This document shows positions 5,972 to 7,372 of a stretch of 7,372 bases of DNA, piece by piece. The notes below the pieces were generated by a model, which saw only the letters and a list, made by a program, of their open reading frames with translations, had not been told where the DNA came from and made no database searches. Within the stretch, counting starts at the first letter, position 1. The number at the start of each line of letters is the position of its first letter. The DNA is from GCA-003244245 sp050699655. Its GTDB lineage: Bacteria > Actinomycetota > Actinomycetes > Mycobacteriales > Pseudonocardiaceae. Position numbers and translations under genes: made by a program. The DNA is taken from contig JBOHFJ010000252.1 in the NCBI GenBank assembly GCA_050699655.1, forward strand, positions 1 to 7,372. Direction: 5' to 3'.

Positions 5972-6726
5972 CTCGGTCGATACCTGTATTCTTCTATTCT
6001 CGGCCAGAGTCCGAACGGAATGAGCACGAAGAAGATCAGCCCGGACAGGATGGGGATGAAGTACTTCCAGCGGGCGTTCTCTCCGGCGCTGTTAATGCGG
6101 TCGGTGAAGTCTCCAAGCCGCTTGGTTGTGCTCTCGTCGGAACCCGCTTCCGGGGTGTTGTCGGCGGGCTTGTGCTCGGAGACGAATTTCTCGACAGTGG
6201 GGCCGCACCCACCGTTCGCGCCCGCGCATTCCTTTTCCATCAGTTCGCCCAGTTCCTGCTGTCCCCGGAAATCTGCCGCGGGTGGCTGCTCCCGCCAGAG
6301 GCGTACGATCTCGTTCAGGGTGTCTCGTGAATTTTCCAGTCGATACTGGGAGACGACCGCGAGAGACATCACGATGGACAGTCCGATCAGAGCTACCGTG
6401 GCGAGCAGGAGCGGCGGGTTCACGGCACGCCTAAATCGGCGCCTCAGGAATACCTGGGTCACCACAAGCAACACGAACAGGAGGGTAATCGGTACGGTCC
6501 ACTGAAGAAGGTTCGCGGCTGTCATCGAACTTGCGGCGACTTGATCGTTCAGTACGCTGGCCTGATCATCCATAAGGTTGTTGAATTCGGTCAAGATTGG
6601 ACTGTCTCCGGCGTACAGGAGGTGCGATGCGGACCACAGGTCGGTCGTGCCCAATAATGGCGTTCCGGTGTGCGCGTCGGCCTGCGTGATCAAGCTCGAG
6701 TAAGACTCCAGTAGCGCCTCCAGCAA
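5968..6726 (-). CDS. GlnX-like four-helix membrane protein, 5' end lost
   Basis: From a TTG at 6726 the frame gives 252 residues; it stays open further upstream to an in-frame TAA at 6820-6822. Three membrane segments are visible at about residues 73-94, 104-126 and 221-241. The first two are joined by an Arg-rich turn ending in NPPLLLAT (RRRFRRAVNP), a hallmark I associate with GlnX-type and related actinobacterial membrane proteins. The loop at 127-220 would be outside the cell and holds a Cys167/Cys174 pair; the end WPRIEEYRYRPR would be inside. With that topology the N-terminal helical region is extracellular, so a first membrane helix should precede it. It is missing, and insertion-sequence DNA begins there. 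I therefore read this as a 5'-truncated gene. Transcription order and the 4-base overlap tie it to the binding protein downstream. Loss of the first helix probably inactivates it, though a shortened protein from the TTG is possible. Confidence 0.7.
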   Translation of the reverse strand: MLEALLESYSSLITQADAHTGTPLLGTTDLWSASHLLYAGDSPILTEFNNLMDDQASVLNDQVAASSMTAANLLQWTVPITLLFVLLVVTQVFLRRRFRRAVNPPLLLATVALIGLSIVMSLAVVSQYRLENSRDTLNEIVRLWREQPPAADFRGQQELGELMEKECAGANGGCGPTVEKFVSEHKPADNTPEAGSDESTTKRLGDFTDRINSAGENARWKYFIPILSGLIFFVLIPFGLWPRIEEYRYRPR

Positions 6727-6930
6727 CTGTATCTGCTGGCTGCCGTTGCTGGTGGCGCTGCTGTTGCCTGCGGCGCTGCGCTCGGCGACCTGGACCAGGA
6801 GGCTTATGCGAAACCCCGTTTAGGCTAGCCGTCGATCATTTTTACGAAAGCTGCCGACACGCGGCGTCAAATAACAGGCAACGGCTTCTCCGGCCGCTAG
6901 AAAGGAGGCGACCAAACCACACCTTTCACG
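6727..6930. other. Junction between the truncated membrane gene and the insertion sequence
   Basis: No complete gene lies here. From 6819 down to 6727 the minus strand continues the membrane-protein frame (ISLLVQVAERSAAG, then a Ser/Asn-rich stretch), which looks genuine and argues that the original gene extended beyond this point. The frame breaks at 6820-6822, and the sequence beyond is more AT-rich, so the insertion-sequence left end is probably close to 6810-6830. I cannot define its terminal inverted repeat without the other end. GGCTAGCC (6823-6830) is a small palindrome near that point. On the minus strand a TTGACG hexamer (6870-6865) could be part of an outward promoter into the truncated operon, but no good -10 box follows at normal spacing. 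Confidence 0.5.
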
Positions 6931-6946
6931 ATGGAGAAGCCGTTGC
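6878..6946 (+). repeat. Nested inverted repeats around the transposase start
   Basis: GCAACGGCTTCTCC (6878-6891) is perfectly complementary to GGAGAAGCCGTTGC (6933-6946), a 14-base-pair stem with a 41-base loop. Inside the loop GAAAGG (6900-6905) can pair with CCTTTC (6922-6927). The outer right arm begins at the last base of the transposase ATG (6931-6933), and the inner left arm overlaps the Shine-Dalgarno-like AAAGGAGG (6901-6908). In RNA started upstream of 6878 both signals would be at least partly sequestered. This resembles the way IS10 and IS50 block transposase translation on read-through transcripts. The pairing is seen directly; the role is inferred. Confidence 0.6.
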
Positions 6947-7372
6947 GGTTCGATCGTATGTCAGGACTGGACTCTGAGCAACTCGACGAGCTGGAGCGGA
7001 GGGTCGGCGGCCTGCTCGAGAAGCCGTGGGATAAGGGAAAAGGTCGCCCGAGGGAGCTCGCCTTGCGCGAGGCGCTTGTCGTCGCCAGTGGGTACATGCG
7101 CCAGAACATCATCGAGGATGTGTGGGCGGAGTTCTTTGATGTGGACCAGTCCACGATCTCGCGGTACATCACGTTCCTGACGCCGCTGATCGAGCGGGCC
7201 ACCGCGGAGTTCAGGCCATCCGCGGAGGCGGCGGCGGAGGCCACTCGGGGCGCGATCGCCCTGGTGGACGGTACCTTGTGGCCGTGCTGGTCCTGGGCTG
7301 GCGAGCGTGAGCTGTGGGCTGGGAAATACAAGACAACGGGTCACGGGTCGCTGATCATCACGAATCTCGCTG
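6931..7372 (+). CDS. IS5-family DDE transposase, N-terminal part (truncated by window end)
   Basis: The plus-strand frame from ATG at 6931 is open to the window end and gives 147 residues. Residues about 45-80 form a helix-turn-helix of the HTH_Tnp_4 kind: LALREALVVASGYMRQN, then VWAEFFDVDQSTISRYI. The catalytic domain begins near residue 105, with ALVDGTLWPC carrying the first Asp of the DDE triad and YKTTGHG following, as in DDE_Tnp_4 transposases. The remaining Asp and Glu lie outside the window. The only strong Shine-Dalgarno sequence (AAAGGAGG, 6901-6908) is about 22 bases before this ATG, longer than usual. Start use may therefore depend on folding of the leader, or a later ATG at 6958 (MSGLDSEQ) may be used. 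The element appears to have inserted into the upstream part of the membrane-protein operon. Confidence 0.85.
   Translation, partial: MEKPLRFDRMSGLDSEQLDELERRVGGLLEKPWDKGKGRPRELALREALVVASGYMRQNIIEDVWAEFFDVDQSTISRYITFLTPLIERATAEFRPSAEAAAEATRGAIALVDGTLWPCWSWAGERELWAGKYKTTGHGSLIITNLA

Larger units (their letters stand above)
6820..7372 (+). mobile_element. IS5-type insertion sequence, left part (continues beyond window)
   Basis: The element comprises about 110 bases of leader and the first part of a DDE transposase gene reading out of the window. The left boundary is an estimate from where the neighbouring membrane-protein frame is interrupted. A four-base target such as TTAG near 6819-6823 would be compatible with IS5-type insertion, but neither the target duplication nor the terminal repeats can be confirmed because the right end is absent. 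Confidence 0.65.

Noticed and set aside
6897..7344. Minus-strand open frames (127 and 144 codons) opposite the transposase
   Set aside because: The plus-strand frame encodes a recognisable helix-turn-helix and the start of a DDE domain. The antisense frames have no domain and are shadows.
1..7372. CRISPR arrays, tRNA and rRNA genes
   Set aside because: I saw no regularly spaced repeats, no cloverleaf-like sequence with a T-loop motif and no rRNA signature on either strand.

Overview
The window is high-GC bacterial DNA of actinomycete type. It has G/C-rich third codon positions, frequent ATGA/TGATG start-stop overlaps, GTG starts and no A/T-rich spacers. A pseudonocardial or related actinomycete is my best guess, but no marker here fixes the genus.

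Left part (1-1560): the 3' end of nadB (L-aspartate oxidase) overlaps a complete nadC (quinolinate phosphoribosyltransferase), giving the tail of an NAD de novo operon. Behind it on the same strand is a small PIN-domain (VapC-like) gene without a recognisable intact antitoxin, although a short open frame that could be an antitoxin remnant ends on its start codon. Middle part (1583-3637, minus strand): an RHH-type antitoxin and a second VapC-like PIN toxin overlap by 4 bases. They are followed by a secreted M14 zinc carboxypeptidase of the Streptomyces carboxypeptidase SG/T kind, which ends convergently with the first PIN gene. hisH (glutaminase subunit of imidazole glycerol phosphate synthase) diverges from the antitoxin. 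Its usual his-operon partners do not flank it here.

Right part (4309-7372): hisH converges on a minus-strand operon of lower apparent GC. In transcription order it holds (i) a membrane protein resembling mycobacterial GlnX that has lost its N-terminal end, (ii) an AglE-like alpha-glucoside-type solute-binding lipoprotein, overlapping (i) by 4 bases, and (iii) a small Trypco1 (trypsin-co-occurring domain 1, CU044_2847-type) protein. No permease or ATPase accompanies the binding protein. I read the set as a ligand-sensing module rather than an importer: lipoprotein sensor, four-helix membrane transducer and a conflict-system adaptor. Its upstream part, including the first membrane segment and whatever effector preceded it, is cut off by an insertion sequence with an IS5-type DDE transposase that runs off the window. 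The transposase start region carries a nested inverted repeat that could fold over its Shine-Dalgarno sequence and start codon.

The best candidate for something undescribed is this GlnX-like / sugar-type binding protein / Trypco1 operon. The paired PIN genes that lack the usual catalytic glutamate, and the repeat-bearing divergent promoter between the antitoxin and hisH, also merit a look.
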